47,511 nucleotides of DNA from SAR202 cluster bacterium Casp-Chloro-G4 (GTDB taxonomy: Bacteria > Chloroflexota > Dehalococcoidia > Lucifugimonadales > JADFKI01), in contig MUCK01000047.1 of assembly GCA_002816705.1 (NCBI GenBank), positions 1 through 47,511 on the forward strand, written 5' to 3'. The translations under genes and the position numbers were made by a program. Under the pieces are notes generated by a model. The model was not told the DNA's origin and made no database searches. It worked only from the letters and a program-made list of their open reading frames with translations. Shown here piece by piece: positions 31,236 through 39,527 of this stretch (position 1 is the first letter of the stretch; each line of letters opens with the position of its first letter).

Positions 31236-32530
31236 TTCCTGCCATAGACCTGCGAGGTGGCAAGTGCGTCCGTCTTTACCAGGGAGATTACGCCCGCGAA
31301 ACGGTATACTCAGACGACCCGACCGAGATGGCGAACCGGTGGGTGGAAATGGGCGCGACCAGGCTGCATGTGGTGGACCTGGACGGCGCGAAAGATGGTA
31401 AGCCCGCAAACCTGGATGTGATACGAGCCATTGCTTCATCCGTCAAGGTGCCTGTCCAAGTAGGGGGCGGGGTGCGCACCAGAGAATCGGCGGAGGAACT
31501 GGTATCCGCAGGGGCAGCGCGTATCATGGTAGGCACCGCTGCCATAGATGATCCAGAGCTCATAAAGGGCCTGGTGCAGAGCCTGGGGTCTGATAGGATT
31601 ATCGTCACCGTGGACGCTAAGGACGGCCTCGTGGCCCTTCGTGGATGGACCGAAAGCAGTCAGGTTATGGCGTCCGACGTGATAAAAGAGATGGGCGAAA
31701 GAGGCGTAACCCGCTTCTTATACACAGACATCTCGCGGGATGGAACGCTTACGGAGCCCAATTTCCAGGCCATCGAGCAGCTCATTGCACAACAGGTGGT
31801 CAGTCTAATAGCTGCTGGAGGCATATCCACGTGCGACCACATACTGCGACTCGCCTCCATTGGGGTAGAGGGAGCCGTAGTGGGGACCGCGCTTTATACG
31901 GGTGACATCTCGTTGACCACAGCTATCGAAGCCCTGAATAATGTAGGACACAAACTGAATAAGAGGTACGTGTTAATGCCGGAAGACAAGAGCGTAGCAA
32001 CTATAACCACACATTACCAAGAGATCGATCCTCAGAGGGTGCTGGCAATCCTTCCTATGCTGCCTTACCAGTCCATCGTGGACATTGGCTGCGGCTCGGG
32101 CTACTTCACTGTGCCTTTTGCCAAGTACGTATTCAGCGGCAAGGTTTACGCCGTGGATGAAGACCAGGAAATGCTGAACGCTACTGCGGAACAGATCAAA
32201 AAAATCAACCTCACGAATACTGAAACCAGGCTATCTCAGGACGGCAAACTACCTATTGATGATGATTCCTTGGACGGGGCGTTTGCGGCATTTTCCGTTG
32301 CGGAGTCCAAGGACTCCAAAGGGCTTTTGCAAGAGGCCCTTCGATGTATGCACCGTGGTGCCTGGCTTACGTTGATCGAGTGGAACAAGATGGACAGAAA
32401 TGCAGGACCGCCACTCCGCCAGCGACTTAGCGAAGCCGACCTTCTGAAGATGGCACAGGATGTTGGATTCCGCCTGACTTCACGGCACAGCCTGAACGAC
32501 AATCAGTACATGCTGATTATGCGCAAGTAA
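31226..32530 (+). CDS. hisA: HisA isomerase fused to a class I SAM-dependent methyltransferase
   Basis: A 434-aa single frame. Residues 1-240 are a complete HisA (ProFAR isomerase, histidine pathway): [14 protein letters not shown] with Asp8, [24 protein letters not shown] with Asp130, [30 protein letters not shown]. Residues 251-434 are a class I methyltransferase of the UbiE/Methyltransf_11 style: [10 protein letters not shown] at 285-294 (motif I), Asp311 ending the second strand (VYAVDED), and [12 protein letters not shown] at 342-353. HisA is normally about 240 aa and stands alone. The join is only about ten residues ([10 protein letters not shown]). An ATG at 31976 (Met251) has AAGAGG 9 nt upstream, so the methyltransferase could also be made separately. 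The methyl acceptor is unknown. Confidence 0.93.
   Translation: MEIIPAIDLRGGKCVRLYQGDYARETVYSDDPTEMANRWVEMGATRLHVVDLDGAKDGKPANLDVIRAIASSVKVPVQVGGGVRTRESAEELVSAGAARIMVGTAAIDDPELIKGLVQSLGSDRIIVTVDAKDGLVALRGWTESSQVMASDVIKEMGERGVTRFLYTDISRDGTLTEPNFQAIEQLIAQQVVSLIAAGGISTCDHILRLASIGVEGAVVGTALYTGDISLTTAIEALNNVGHKLNKRYVLMPEDKSVATITTHYQEIDPQRVLAILPMLPYQSIVDIGCGSGYFTVPFAKYVFSGKVYAVDEDQEMLNATAEQIKKINLTNTETRLSQDGKLPIDDDSLDGAFAAFSVAESKDSKGLLQEALRCMHRGAWLTLIEWNKMDRNAGPPLRQRLSEADLLKMAQDVGFRLTSRHSLNDNQYMLIMRK
31976..32530 (+). other. Possible internal translation start for the methyltransferase domain
   Basis: Within the fused gene, AAGAGGT is followed at a ribosome-compatible distance by ATG 31976. This start would release a 184-aa methyltransferase beginning [10 protein letters not shown], right at the domain border. 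This is sequence-level inference, and internal initiation has not been shown. Confidence 0.4.
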
Positions 32531-32537
32531 GGTACTC

Positions 32538-33368
32538 ATGCTAACCAAGCGGATCATCCCGTGTCTTGATGTTGACAGGGGAAGGGTGGTGAAGGGCGTC
32601 AGCTTCGTCGACATAAGGGACGCAGGCGACCCAAAAGAGTTAGCTGCCTTCTACGACAAAGAGGGCGCTGACGAACTGGTCTTCCTCGATATCACGGCCA
32701 GCGCCGACGCCCGCGACATCATGATAGAAGTGGTAAAGCAGGTGTCTGAGCAGGTCTTTATACCGCTTACGGTCGGGGGCGGCCTGCGCAGCGTCGCAGA
32801 CATTCGCCGCATGCTGGAAGCGGGGGCCGACAAGACATCGCTGAATACGGCGGCTATCGAAAATCCACAGCTCATAGCAGATGCTGCCGACTTTTTCGGA
32901 TCTCAGTGCATTGTGGTAGCGATAGACGCCAAGGGTTGCACCGACGAGGACAGCCTGGGGCACCCCAAACCAGGCGTCGACCCGGACCTCGCGCTTGACG
33001 AGACTTCCAGGTGGCAGGTATACACCCACGGGGGACGCACCCCTATGGGCATTGATGCCGTGAAATGGGCCAAGAGGTCCGCGGACCTGGGCGCAGGCGA
33101 GCTGCTCGTAACCAGTATGGATACCGACGGGCAACTCACAGGCTACGACCTGGAATTGCTCCGGACAATCTCAGAGGGCGTGACAATCCCAGTGATCGCC
33201 AGTGGCGGGGCAGGGAACCCCCAACATCTGTTGGAGGCGCTGGACGAGGGCAAAGCCGATGCCGTGTTGGCCGCCAGCATATTTCACTACGGCACCCATC
33301 CCATTGGGGAAGTCAAGGAATATCTAGCAAAGAACGGTATGCCGATACGGGGCAAACCCAAGGCATGA
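32538..33368 (+). CDS. hisF: Imidazole glycerol phosphate synthase, cyclase subunit
   Basis: A 276-aa TIM barrel forming IGP and AICAR with ammonia channelled from HisH. Catalytic Asp11 (IIPCLDVD) and Asp130 (VVAIDAKG) are both present. [17 protein letters not shown] and ASGGAG complete the phosphate sites. It is about 20 residues longer than usual because of an insertion after Asp130 (about 133-157), which reads [18 protein letters not shown] and then leads to the normal VYTHGGR. The insertion lies in the loop after the fifth strand. Spaced 7 nt after the HisA fusion. Confidence 0.95.
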   Translation: MLTKRIIPCLDVDRGRVVKGVSFVDIRDAGDPKELAAFYDKEGADELVFLDITASADARDIMIEVVKQVSEQVFIPLTVGGGLRSVADIRRMLEAGADKTSLNTAAIENPQLIADAADFFGSQCIVVAIDAKGCTDEDSLGHPKPGVDPDLALDETSRWQVYTHGGRTPMGIDAVKWAKRSADLGAGELLVTSMDTDGQLTGYDLELLRTISEGVTIPVIASGGAGNPQHLLEALDEGKADAVLAASIFHYGTHPIGEVKEYLAKNGMPIRGKPKA

Positions 33369-33387
33369 GTTCTCTTACAGGTGACGC

Positions 33388-34008
33388 ATGGTAGACGTGA
33401 AACTAGACGAAAAAGGCCTGGTGCCGGCCATAGCGCAGGACGTTAACACCGGAGACGTGCTAATGCTGGGCTACATGAACCCTGGCTCCCTCAAACGTAC
33501 TTTGGAGGGCGGCGAGGTCTGGTTCTACAGCCGCAGCCGGTCTGAACTGTGGCATAAGGGCGAAGTTTCGGGAAACTACATGCGTGTAAAGTCGGCCTCT
33601 GTGGACTGCGACGGCGACACGATTATCCTGAAGGTTGAGCCCGACGGCCCCATTTGCCACACGGGAAACCCTACTTGCTTCTTCACTGACCTGAGCGAGC
33701 AACCAGATTTCTTCCGCGAAGAGACTGGACCCGGAGTTTTGGAAGACCTGTTCGCCGTTATACAGGACCGAAAAGAGGCCATGCCAGAGGGTAGCTACAC
33801 AACCAAGCTATTCCAGGACGGCATGGAGCGCATCAGCCAGAAGGTTATCGAAGAGGGCGGAGAGACGGCCCTCGCTGGCATGACTGGGGATAAGGAACAC
33901 CTGGTAAGGGAAACCGCAGACCTTCTCTATCACGTCATGGTGCTGTTATCAGCCAACGGAGTTCCCCCGAAAGACGTGTGGGCGGAGCTTCGCCAGCGTC
34001 AGGGATAG
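33388..34008 (+). CDS. hisIE: Bifunctional phosphoribosyl-AMP cyclohydrolase / phosphoribosyl-ATP pyrophosphatase
   Basis: A 206-aa fusion of HisI and HisE catalysing the second and third histidine steps. HisI (1-110) shows DVLMLGYMNPGSLKRTLEGGEVWFYSRSR, then the zinc/magnesium ligand region DCDGD and CHTGNPTCF. HisE (about 115-206) has the MazG-like EGSYTTKLFQDGMERISQKVIEEGGE and ETADLLYHVMVLL. AGGTGA precedes ATG 33388, and hisF ends 19 nt upstream. hisG, hisD, hisB and hisC are not in the window. It converges with the DUF1385 gene with a 30-nt gap. Confidence 0.95.
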   Translation: MVDVKLDEKGLVPAIAQDVNTGDVLMLGYMNPGSLKRTLEGGEVWFYSRSRSELWHKGEVSGNYMRVKSASVDCDGDTIILKVEPDGPICHTGNPTCFFTDLSEQPDFFREETGPGVLEDLFAVIQDRKEAMPEGSYTTKLFQDGMERISQKVIEEGGETALAGMTGDKEHLVRETADLLYHVMVLLSANGVPPKDVWAELRQRQG

Positions 34009-34038
34009 CCTGTTAGGCAGGACTGCCGGCCTCCAGCC

Positions 34039-34935
34039 TTATTCTGAGGCCGTCGGTGAAACCCCTCTATCGGCCTCAAGAGCGCTGTTCATAGCCGCGA
34101 TTGCTATCTCGATCTGATCGTCGTCCGGCTCCTTCGTGGTGAGAGCTTGCAACGCCAGGCTTGGCCCGGTGATCAGCCCAACCAGAGAATTCCCAGAGTA
34201 GCGACCGCTCCACCTGATTACCTCGTAGCTTACCGATGCTATGACCGGTATGAGGACTACCCTGGACGTGAAAAGCCACCATAGCGGCTCCCTACCCACG
34301 AAAATGAACGCCACTATGGCAAGCACCATTACCACTAGCAGAAACGCTGTACCGCAACGTGGATGAGCCGTGGAATACTTGCGGATATACTCCACCTCCA
34401 GGGGATCGCCCCGCTCCTGAGCATGCACGGTCATGTGTTCTGCGCCGTGGTACATGAACACACGTTTGATGTCGTTCATCTGACCGATGAGCAGTATGTA
34501 CCCGACAAAGAGAGCCAGCCGTATAACTCCCTCGGCCACGTTGGCAGCGAGACTGGAACCGAGGACGCCTTCTAAAAACCAGCTTGCCGCTAATGGCAGT
34601 AAAAAGAATAGACCAATGGCAATGGTTAAGGACAGCACCATCATTAGCGCGATGGACCCTTTGCCTATCTCCTCGCCTTCCGATTCCATGCCGACGTTGG
34701 CCGAGTAACTCAACGCGCGCATACCAAGCGTCAAAGTTTCGGCTAGAGTGATAATCCCACGCACCAGGGGGATGCGCCGCAGATTACCGGTAAAGAATGC
34801 GCTAAGCGGCAGGCACTGCACGGCTATGGACCCATCGTGGCGGCGCACTGCGACAGCCATATTCTTTTGACCGCGAATCATCACGCCCTCGATGACGGCC
34901 TGTCCTCCATAGGTGTGTCCCTGTTGAGCACTCAT
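34039..34935 (-). CDS. DUF1385 (YqhQ-type) membrane protein
   Basis: A 298-aa integral membrane protein of DUF1385. The N-terminal YGGQAVIEGVMIRGQKNMAVAVRR is diagnostic. Hydrophobic segments follow near 100-130 (IALMMVLSLTIAIGLFFLLPLAASW), 150-165 and 205-245. YHGAEHMTVHAQERGDPLEVEYIRKYSTAHPRCGTAFL carries conserved His, Glu and Cys residues in a cytoplasmic-looking loop. Function is not established, though a metal-dependent role has been suggested by the H/E residues (inference). In Firmicutes it is often close to rpmE and prfA, and here rpmE is the next gene upstream on the same strand, beyond a terminator. Confidence 0.88.
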   Translation of the reverse strand: MSAQQGHTYGGQAVIEGVMIRGQKNMAVAVRRHDGSIAVQCLPLSAFFTGNLRRIPLVRGIITLAETLTLGMRALSYSANVGMESEGEEIGKGSIALMMVLSLTIAIGLFFLLPLAASWFLEGVLGSSLAANVAEGVIRLALFVGYILLIGQMNDIKRVFMYHGAEHMTVHAQERGDPLEVEYIRKYSTAHPRCGTAFLLVVMVLAIVAFIFVGREPLWWLFTSRVVLIPVIASVSYEVIRWSGRYSGNSLVGLITGPSLALQALTTKEPDDDQIEIAIAAMNSALEADRGVSPTASE

Positions 34936-35050
34936 AAGTTATCGCTAACGCCTTAATGGATACTAATTTTTGGATGCAGGCACGTCCGAATCAGGCCTCG
35001 CACCCATGGACGAGATATTCCTGGAAATGATTCTAGCCAATAATAGGAAT

Positions 35051-35082
35051 AAAAAAACAGGGGTTGGCTAGCCCACCCCTGT
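35051..35082 (-). terminator. Intrinsic terminator after rpmE
   Basis: On the minus strand, ACAGGGGTGGGC pairs with GCCAACCCCTGT (one mismatch), then seven T. It closes the nusA-to-rpmE operon. Confidence 0.9.
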
Positions 35083-35107
35083 CTACTTTTTATGATAAAA
35101 TTTTCTG

Positions 35108-35314
35108 TTACTGCCCCAGGTTGAACCTGCGCCTCAGTCTTTCAACTCGACCCTCGGTGTCGACGATTCGCTGCTCTCCCGTGAAGAAGGGATGGCACAT
35201 ATTGCAAATTTCGACCCGGAGAGTGGGCTTAGTTGAGCCTGTGGTGTAGGTAGACCCGCATGAGCAGGTCACCAACGCCTCAGCGTGATATTCGGGATGT
35301 ATGTCTGCTTTCAA
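35108..35314 (-). CDS. rpmE: 50S ribosomal protein L31 (zinc type)
   Basis: A 68-aa L31. It begins at TTG 35314 with a GAGAGGA site 8 nt upstream, giving the classic (M)[19 protein letters not shown]. Upstream in-frame codons overlap the end of rpmA and do not fit the family. Zinc ligands are Cys-S-Cys and Cys-N-M-Cys, in TCSCGSTY and ICNMCHPFF, so this is the zinc-containing form. The tail [14 protein letters not shown] is typical. It is 13 nt after rpmA and last in the operon. Confidence 0.93.
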   Translation of the reverse strand: MKADIHPEYHAEALVTCSCGSTYTTGSTKPTLRVEICNMCHPFFTGEQRIVDTEGRVERLRRRFNLGQ

Positions 35315-35327
35315 TGGATTGTCCTCT

Positions 35328-35582
35328 CTAGACGGGGTAGACGCTGGCCTTCTTACGGTCGCGCGTCGCATGCTCGAACTTTACTGAACCGTCGATCAGC
35401 GCAAACAGCGTATGGTCCCGTCCGACGCCCACGTTATTACCTGGGCGAATTTTGGTCCCGCGCTGACGCACTAGAATCGAACCAGCGGTTACTATTTCAG
35501 TATCGTAGCGCTTTACGCCCAACCGCTTTGCATTGCTATCTCTACCGTTCTTGGTACTTCCGCCACCTTTTTTGTGAGCCAT
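35328..35582 (-). CDS. rpmA: 50S ribosomal protein L27
   Basis: An 84-aa L27, starting [20 protein letters not shown], with no N-terminal cleavable extension of the Firmicutes type. [28 protein letters not shown] is the conserved core. The flexible N-terminus reaches the peptidyl-transferase centre in known ribosomes. It lies 26 nt after rplU, the usual partner. Confidence 0.97.
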   Translation of the reverse strand: MAHKKGGGSTKNGRDSNAKRLGVKRYDTEIVTAGSILVRQRGTKIRPGNNVGVGRDHTLFALIDGSVKFEHATRDRKKASVYPV

Positions 35583-35608
35583 GAAAAACCTCGTCTTTAC
35601 ATCATCTA

Positions 35609-35926
35609 CTACAGTGAGATGTCAGTTACCTTGATTTCGGTGTAGTTTTGCCGGTGGCCGTTCTTACGACGATAACGCGTCTTGGCCTTGTACTTGAAAA
35701 CGATGACCTTCTTGCCTCGACCATTGCCAACAATTTCAACCGTTACTTTAGCGCCAGCAATGGAGGGAGAGCCAAGCTTGACATCACCTTCGTTTGAAAC
35801 CATGCGAACGTCTTCCAATTCGATCAGGTCACCCTCATCGCCTGGCAAAGACTCCACACGTACGGTTTCCCCCGTGTGAACGCGGTATTGCTTACCGCCA
35901 GTTTGTACTATTGCGTATGTAACCAT
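35609..35926 (-). CDS. rplU: 50S ribosomal protein L21
   Basis: A 105-aa L21: [19 protein letters not shown] at the N-terminus and [26 protein letters not shown] at the C-terminus (read in parts) are diagnostic. ATG 35926 has a GAGGT site. The same frame stays open upstream into truB but that extension is not L21. The gap to truB is 46 nt and contains a TAAAAT that might serve as an extra promoter. Confidence 0.96.
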   Translation of the reverse strand: MVTYAIVQTGGKQYRVHTGETVRVESLPGDEGDLIELEDVRMVSNEGDVKLGSPSIAGAKVTVEIVGNGRGKKVIVFKYKAKTRYRRKNGHRQNYTEIKVTDISL

Positions 35927-35972
35927 ATTAAATACCTCAGCAACACATTTTAGGACGCTGGGAGCTTCGTGG

Positions 35973-36917
35973 TCAAGAGAATTGCGGCACACCTTCTGGT
36001 TGAGCGTACTCCAATGCGAAAACCTTGTCTGGGCGCCACTGACCGGAAGTCGAATCGAAGATGAGTATTGCAAGAAATCGTCCATCGACGGAATAGGCGC
36101 GACATCGGTCATCCGCCTTCCCTCCAGGCAGCCGAAGGCCAAGAGGCAACGAGCGTCCGTTGCGGATCAGGTCTTCGGTAGGCTTTCCTACTACTACGGC
36201 GTCCATGGATGAAAGCACCACATCCGGCGAGTGCAATATGTCCTGCCATTCGCCATCCTGCAATTTCTGCTCCGCTTCTTCCAGAGACAGGGAATTGGCC
36301 AAGGAAAAGGGTCCATTTTTCAGGCGGACAAGGCTCTTCATGTGACCGCCACAGCCCAGCGCGTCTCCAAGGTCGTATGCCAATGAGCGCATATAGAAGC
36401 CCCGTCCGCAAAAAACCTCGATAGTGACCACAGGGCTATCCCAGTCCACGATGTCAATGCCATGCACCATGACTGAGCGTGCCTCACGCTCTACTTCCAG
36501 GCCCTCACGTGCGAGCTCGTACAGGCGGCGGCCGTCTTTTTTCAGGGCACTGTACATGGGCGGGACCTGCTCAATAACACCAATGAACCCGGCAACAGCT
36601 TTCTCTATATCTGCATAGGTAATAGCCGAGGCGTCTCTGGTTTCCACCACTTCACCAAGAGCATCGTACGTGTCCGTGATGACTCCCAATTCAACGGCAG
36701 CTTTGTAGCCCTTGGAGCCGTTGATGAGGTCTTCCATCATGCGCGTCGCCTGCCCAAAGGATATGGCGATAACTCCCGTGGCTATGGGATCCAATGTACC
36801 CCCGTGACCAACCCGCTTTTGCCCGCTAGCCCGCTTAAGTCGACGAACCACTTCCATGGACGTGAGCCCGTAAGGCTTGTCCACATTAATGATGCCGTCG
36901 TATTTGGGCTTATTCAT
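35973..36917 (-). CDS. truB: tRNA pseudouridine(55) synthase
   Basis: A 314-aa TruB forming pseudouridine 55 in the T-loop of tRNAs. Catalytic Asp43 is in GHGGTLDPIATGVI; NVDKPYGLTS opens the domain; VPPMYSALKKDGRRLYELAREG and CGRGFYMRSLAYDLG are the other signatures. The C-terminal part (after about 240) resembles the PUA-like tail. I take ATG 36917, which overlaps the rbfA stop by 8 nt; the in-frame extension upstream lies wholly in rbfA. ribF and rpsO, its common followers, are replaced here by rplU. Confidence 0.95.
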   Translation of the reverse strand: MNKPKYDGIINVDKPYGLTSMEVVRRLKRASGQKRVGHGGTLDPIATGVIAISFGQATRMMEDLINGSKGYKAAVELGVITDTYDALGEVVETRDASAITYADIEKAVAGFIGVIEQVPPMYSALKKDGRRLYELAREGLEVEREARSVMVHGIDIVDWDSPVVTIEVFCGRGFYMRSLAYDLGDALGCGGHMKSLVRLKNGPFSLANSLSLEEAEQKLQDGEWQDILHSPDVVLSSMDAVVVGKPTEDLIRNGRSLPLGLRLPGGKADDRCRAYSVDGRFLAILIFDSTSGQWRPDKVFALEYAQPEGVPQFS

Positions 36918-37305
36918 TCGCAATATCCGGCGGATTGTCAGGGTCATTTTCCGGAGGCAGGTCCGGGACGATCTTGTTGATCATCTTAATCATCTCGGCG
37001 CCTTTTTCAATTGACTCGTCCAATTCGAAGGAGAGGACTGGTATGTACTTGAGAGAAGAGAGGTTACGTTTCAGCACTCTGTGAATGAAACCACCCGCAG
37101 ACGTTAACGCCGCCATGTTGCGCTTCTTCGCCTCCGCGTCACCGTATACGCTGATGTACACCTTGGCGCTACGCAGGTCGGGAGCGGTATCCACGCGAGT
37201 GACGCTAACGACACCCGAAAGCCGGGGGTCATTGAGGTCAGCAAACATGATCTGGCTGATCTCCTGGCGCACAAGTACATTAACGCGTTCCATGCGGCGG
37301 CTCAT
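36910..37305 (-). CDS. rbfA: Ribosome-binding factor A
   Basis: A 131-aa RbfA, a KH-like factor for 30S (16S 5 prime helix) maturation. MSRRMERVNVLVRQEISQIM, LNDPRLSGVVSVTRVDTAPDLRSAKVYISVYG (read in parts) and IPVLSFELDESIEKG fit the family. A short acidic tail (PENDPDNPPDIANE) follows. It is between infB and truB, the standard order, and overlaps truB by 8 nt. Confidence 0.94.
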   Translation of the reverse strand: MSRRMERVNVLVRQEISQIMFADLNDPRLSGVVSVTRVDTAPDLRSAKVYISVYGDAEAKKRNMAALTSAGGFIHRVLKRNLSSLKYIPVLSFELDESIEKGAEMIKMINKIVPDLPPENDPDNPPDIANE

Positions 37306-37364
37306 TGGGACGACCTCTTTGGAATTAGCTATTCCGGACGGTTGGGGTAGGGGTAGACGAGACG

Positions 37365-39173
37365 CTAACTCACTCTCACGGAACGGTGTGCTTCCAGCGT
37401 GTCACCCTCTTCAAAGCTGTTGAAGCCATCGACCATCAGGCCGCCCTCTAATCCCGTGGCAACTTCTCGGACATCGTCCTTGAAGTGCTTCAGGCTGGTC
37501 AGTGTTCCAACGTAAAGTTGCTCTCTCCCGCGTAACACATGCACCTTGGAGTCACGAGCAAAGCGCCCTTCGTTCACGTAGAACCCTGCAACTTCTTGCC
37601 TTCTGCCGACCTTGAATATGGCTCTAACCGTTGCTCGTCCCTCAACCACGTCCTGGTAGACCGGCTCCAAGAGACCAGTCAGCGCCAATTCAACATCGTC
37701 CAGCAGATTGTAGATGATACTGTAATGCCGAATCTCCACGCCTTCCTGGTTTGCGAAGGCCTGAGCTGCCTGCTCGGGAGTGCTATTGAATCCTATTACG
37801 ATAGCCTGAGACGCCACTGCCAAAAGTATGTCACTCTCGGTAATGGAACCGCTGGCCGCATGCACCAGGTTAACCCTGGTCCTGTCGGTGTTCAGATTGT
37901 TCAGCGCGCCCTTGATGGCCTCAACGCTACCCTGAACGTCCGTCTTTACTATCAGGTTTAGACCCTTTATCTCACCCGACTCGATACGAGTGTGCACGTC
38001 TTCCAGGGTCGGCCCTGAGGACTTCTGCATATCGGCTTGTCTTTGCCGGCTTTCCACGACTTGACGAGCTTCTCTTTCGTCTGCGACCACCTGGAATATA
38101 TGTCCGGCTTCAGGAAGGCCAGTCATACCGAGTATCACCACCGGCTGGGAAGGCCCGGCAGATTCAATCGCCTCGCCGCGATCGGTAAACATGGCCCGTA
38201 TTCGGCCTCGCAATGTCCCGATTACAAGATTGTCTCCAACCTTAAGAGTGCCGTTCTGCACGAGCATGGTGGTCTCCGTACCACGGCTCTTGTCTCGCCT
38301 TGCCTCGACGACAACACCTTTGGCTAATGCATGTGGGTTGGCCTTAAGCTCTTCTACTTCGGAGACAATGATAATGCTCTCCAGCAACTCTGGCACACCT
38401 TCACCCGTTAGGGCAGAAACCGAGGCTGAGATCACGTTGCCGCCCCACTCTTCAATGAGTAAGTCGTGCTCTGCCAACTGGCGCTTGACCCTTTCAGTGT
38501 CTGCGTCGGGACGATCCACCTTGTTGATGGCCACGACAATTGGCACCCCGGCAGCCTTCACATGGTCAATGGCCTCCTCCGTCTGCGGCATAATGCCGTC
38601 GTCCGCAGCCACCACCAGAATTGCTATGTCCGTAACCTGGGCACCTCGCGCCCGCATGGCTGTGAATGCAGCGTGGCCTGGGGTATCCAGGAAGGTAATA
38701 ACATGGCCATTAGACTTCACCTGGTAGGCCCCGATATGCTGAGTGATACCTCCGGCTTCACCTGATACAACATTGCTCTTTCGTATTGTGTCCAGAAGCG
38801 TCGTCTTTCCGTGGTCAACGTGCCCCAGGATGGTAACGACAGGGGGCCGCGCAACCAATTGGCTAGGGTCTTCCTCGTCCATGGAAAGAACGATGGATCC
38901 GGGTCTAGTCGCCGCTTCCTGAGACAGCACTTCGAATCCGAAGGCGGGGGCAATAACGCTGACGACATCATGCTGCACCACATCATTAATGGAGTACATG
39001 TGGCCGGTGCGCATGAATTCCTTGATAACTTCGACAGGCGTGGTCATCATCAGATCAGCAAGGTCGTGAACTGATATCGCAGCCGGCACCTCTAAAGGTT
39101 CAATATCGTAAATTTCTTCTTCCGCACCGTTGTCGCTGACCTGCTGGGTTCCGTTATCGATCCTGTTAGTCAT
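37365..39173 (-). CDS. infB: Translation initiation factor IF-2
   Basis: A 602-aa IF-2 with a short N-terminus. A single IF2N-like module spans about 30-85 ([25 protein letters not shown]). The G domain begins at 110 with GHVDHGKT (117-124), followed by [18 protein letters not shown] and NKVD. Domains II to IV follow ([29 protein letters not shown]; the fMet-tRNA-binding C2 with [14 protein letters not shown]). It lacks the long charged N-terminal region of proteobacterial IF-2. GGGGGA precedes ATG 39173. The gap to rnpM holds a TGCTAAAAT and a small palindrome, so infB may have its own promoter. Confidence 0.97.
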   Translation of the reverse strand: MTNRIDNGTQQVSDNGAEEEIYDIEPLEVPAAISVHDLADLMMTTPVEVIKEFMRTGHMYSINDVVQHDVVSVIAPAFGFEVLSQEAATRPGSIVLSMDEEDPSQLVARPPVVTILGHVDHGKTTLLDTIRKSNVVSGEAGGITQHIGAYQVKSNGHVITFLDTPGHAAFTAMRARGAQVTDIAILVVAADDGIMPQTEEAIDHVKAAGVPIVVAINKVDRPDADTERVKRQLAEHDLLIEEWGGNVISASVSALTGEGVPELLESIIIVSEVEELKANPHALAKGVVVEARRDKSRGTETTMLVQNGTLKVGDNLVIGTLRGRIRAMFTDRGEAIESAGPSQPVVILGMTGLPEAGHIFQVVADEREARQVVESRQRQADMQKSSGPTLEDVHTRIESGEIKGLNLIVKTDVQGSVEAIKGALNNLNTDRTRVNLVHAASGSITESDILLAVASQAIVIGFNSTPEQAAQAFANQEGVEIRHYSIIYNLLDDVELALTGLLEPVYQDVVEGRATVRAIFKVGRRQEVAGFYVNEGRFARDSKVHVLRGREQLYVGTLTSLKHFKDDVREVATGLEGGLMVDGFNSFEEGDTLEAHRSVRVS

Positions 39174-39202
39174 ATTCCCCCGTTATGTTGGTTATTTTTA
39201 AT

Positions 39203-39232
39203 ACTGCTAATATAGCAGTTCTTATTTTAGCA
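39203..39232 (-). promoter_or_regulatory. Possible internal infB promoter and palindrome
   Basis: TGCTAAAAT (complement of 39224-39232) sits right after the rnpM stop, the same extended -10 found before the phosphoesterase and dnaJ genes. It is followed by ACTGCTA-TAT-TAGCAGT (39203-39219), a 7-bp perfect palindrome without a T-run. Either could modulate infB separately from nusA. Confidence 0.4.
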
Positions 39233-39235
39233 TTT

Positions 39236-39523
39236 TTAGGGCATTAAATCATTGGGAGCGGACATTTCCGACAATATCCGCTCCCAATTATCCTGATCCA
39301 TTTTAGTTCGCAGCACATACTCCAAGCGTCCTCTGTTAAGCCCTTTCTTGTAGCATCCCCCTCCGGTACAAATGTAGGCCCCTCTACCCGGAGCCTTCCC
39401 CGTTGTGTCGACTGTTACCGAACCATCAGGGTTAGCACACAGTCGAGTAAGCTCATTTTTAGAAGTTTTTCGGCTACAAATCACGCACGTCCTTTGAGGT
39501 TCGTGCCGAGTGCGTGCCACCAT
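39236..39523 (-). CDS. rnpM: YlxR-family RNA-binding protein (RnpM)
   Basis: A 95-aa YlxR/RnpM protein, an RNA-binding factor of the nusA-infB operon shown in Bacillus to modulate RNase P. QRTCVICSRKTSKNELTRL and PGRGAYICTGGGCYKKGLNR are the signature halves. ATG 39523 is 4 nt after the nusA stop and has AGGAAG close upstream. The in-frame extension to 39754 overlaps nusA and is not family sequence. No L7Ae-type YlxQ gene follows. Confidence 0.9.
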   Translation of the reverse strand: MVARTRHEPQRTCVICSRKTSKNELTRLCANPDGSVTVDTTGKAPGRGAYICTGGGCYKKGLNRGRLEYVLRTKMDQDNWERILSEMSAPNDLMP

Positions 39524-39527
39524 CTTC

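Noticed and set aside
34027-34052. CGGCCTC/GAGGCCG hairpin between hisIE and the DUF1385 gene as a terminator
   Set aside because: The right arm lies inside the DUF1385 coding end and there is no T-run on either strand; too weak to list.
35927-36142. N-terminal extension of rplU
   Set aside because: The frame is open, but it overlaps truB and is unlike L21; ATG 35926 has a proper GAGGT site.
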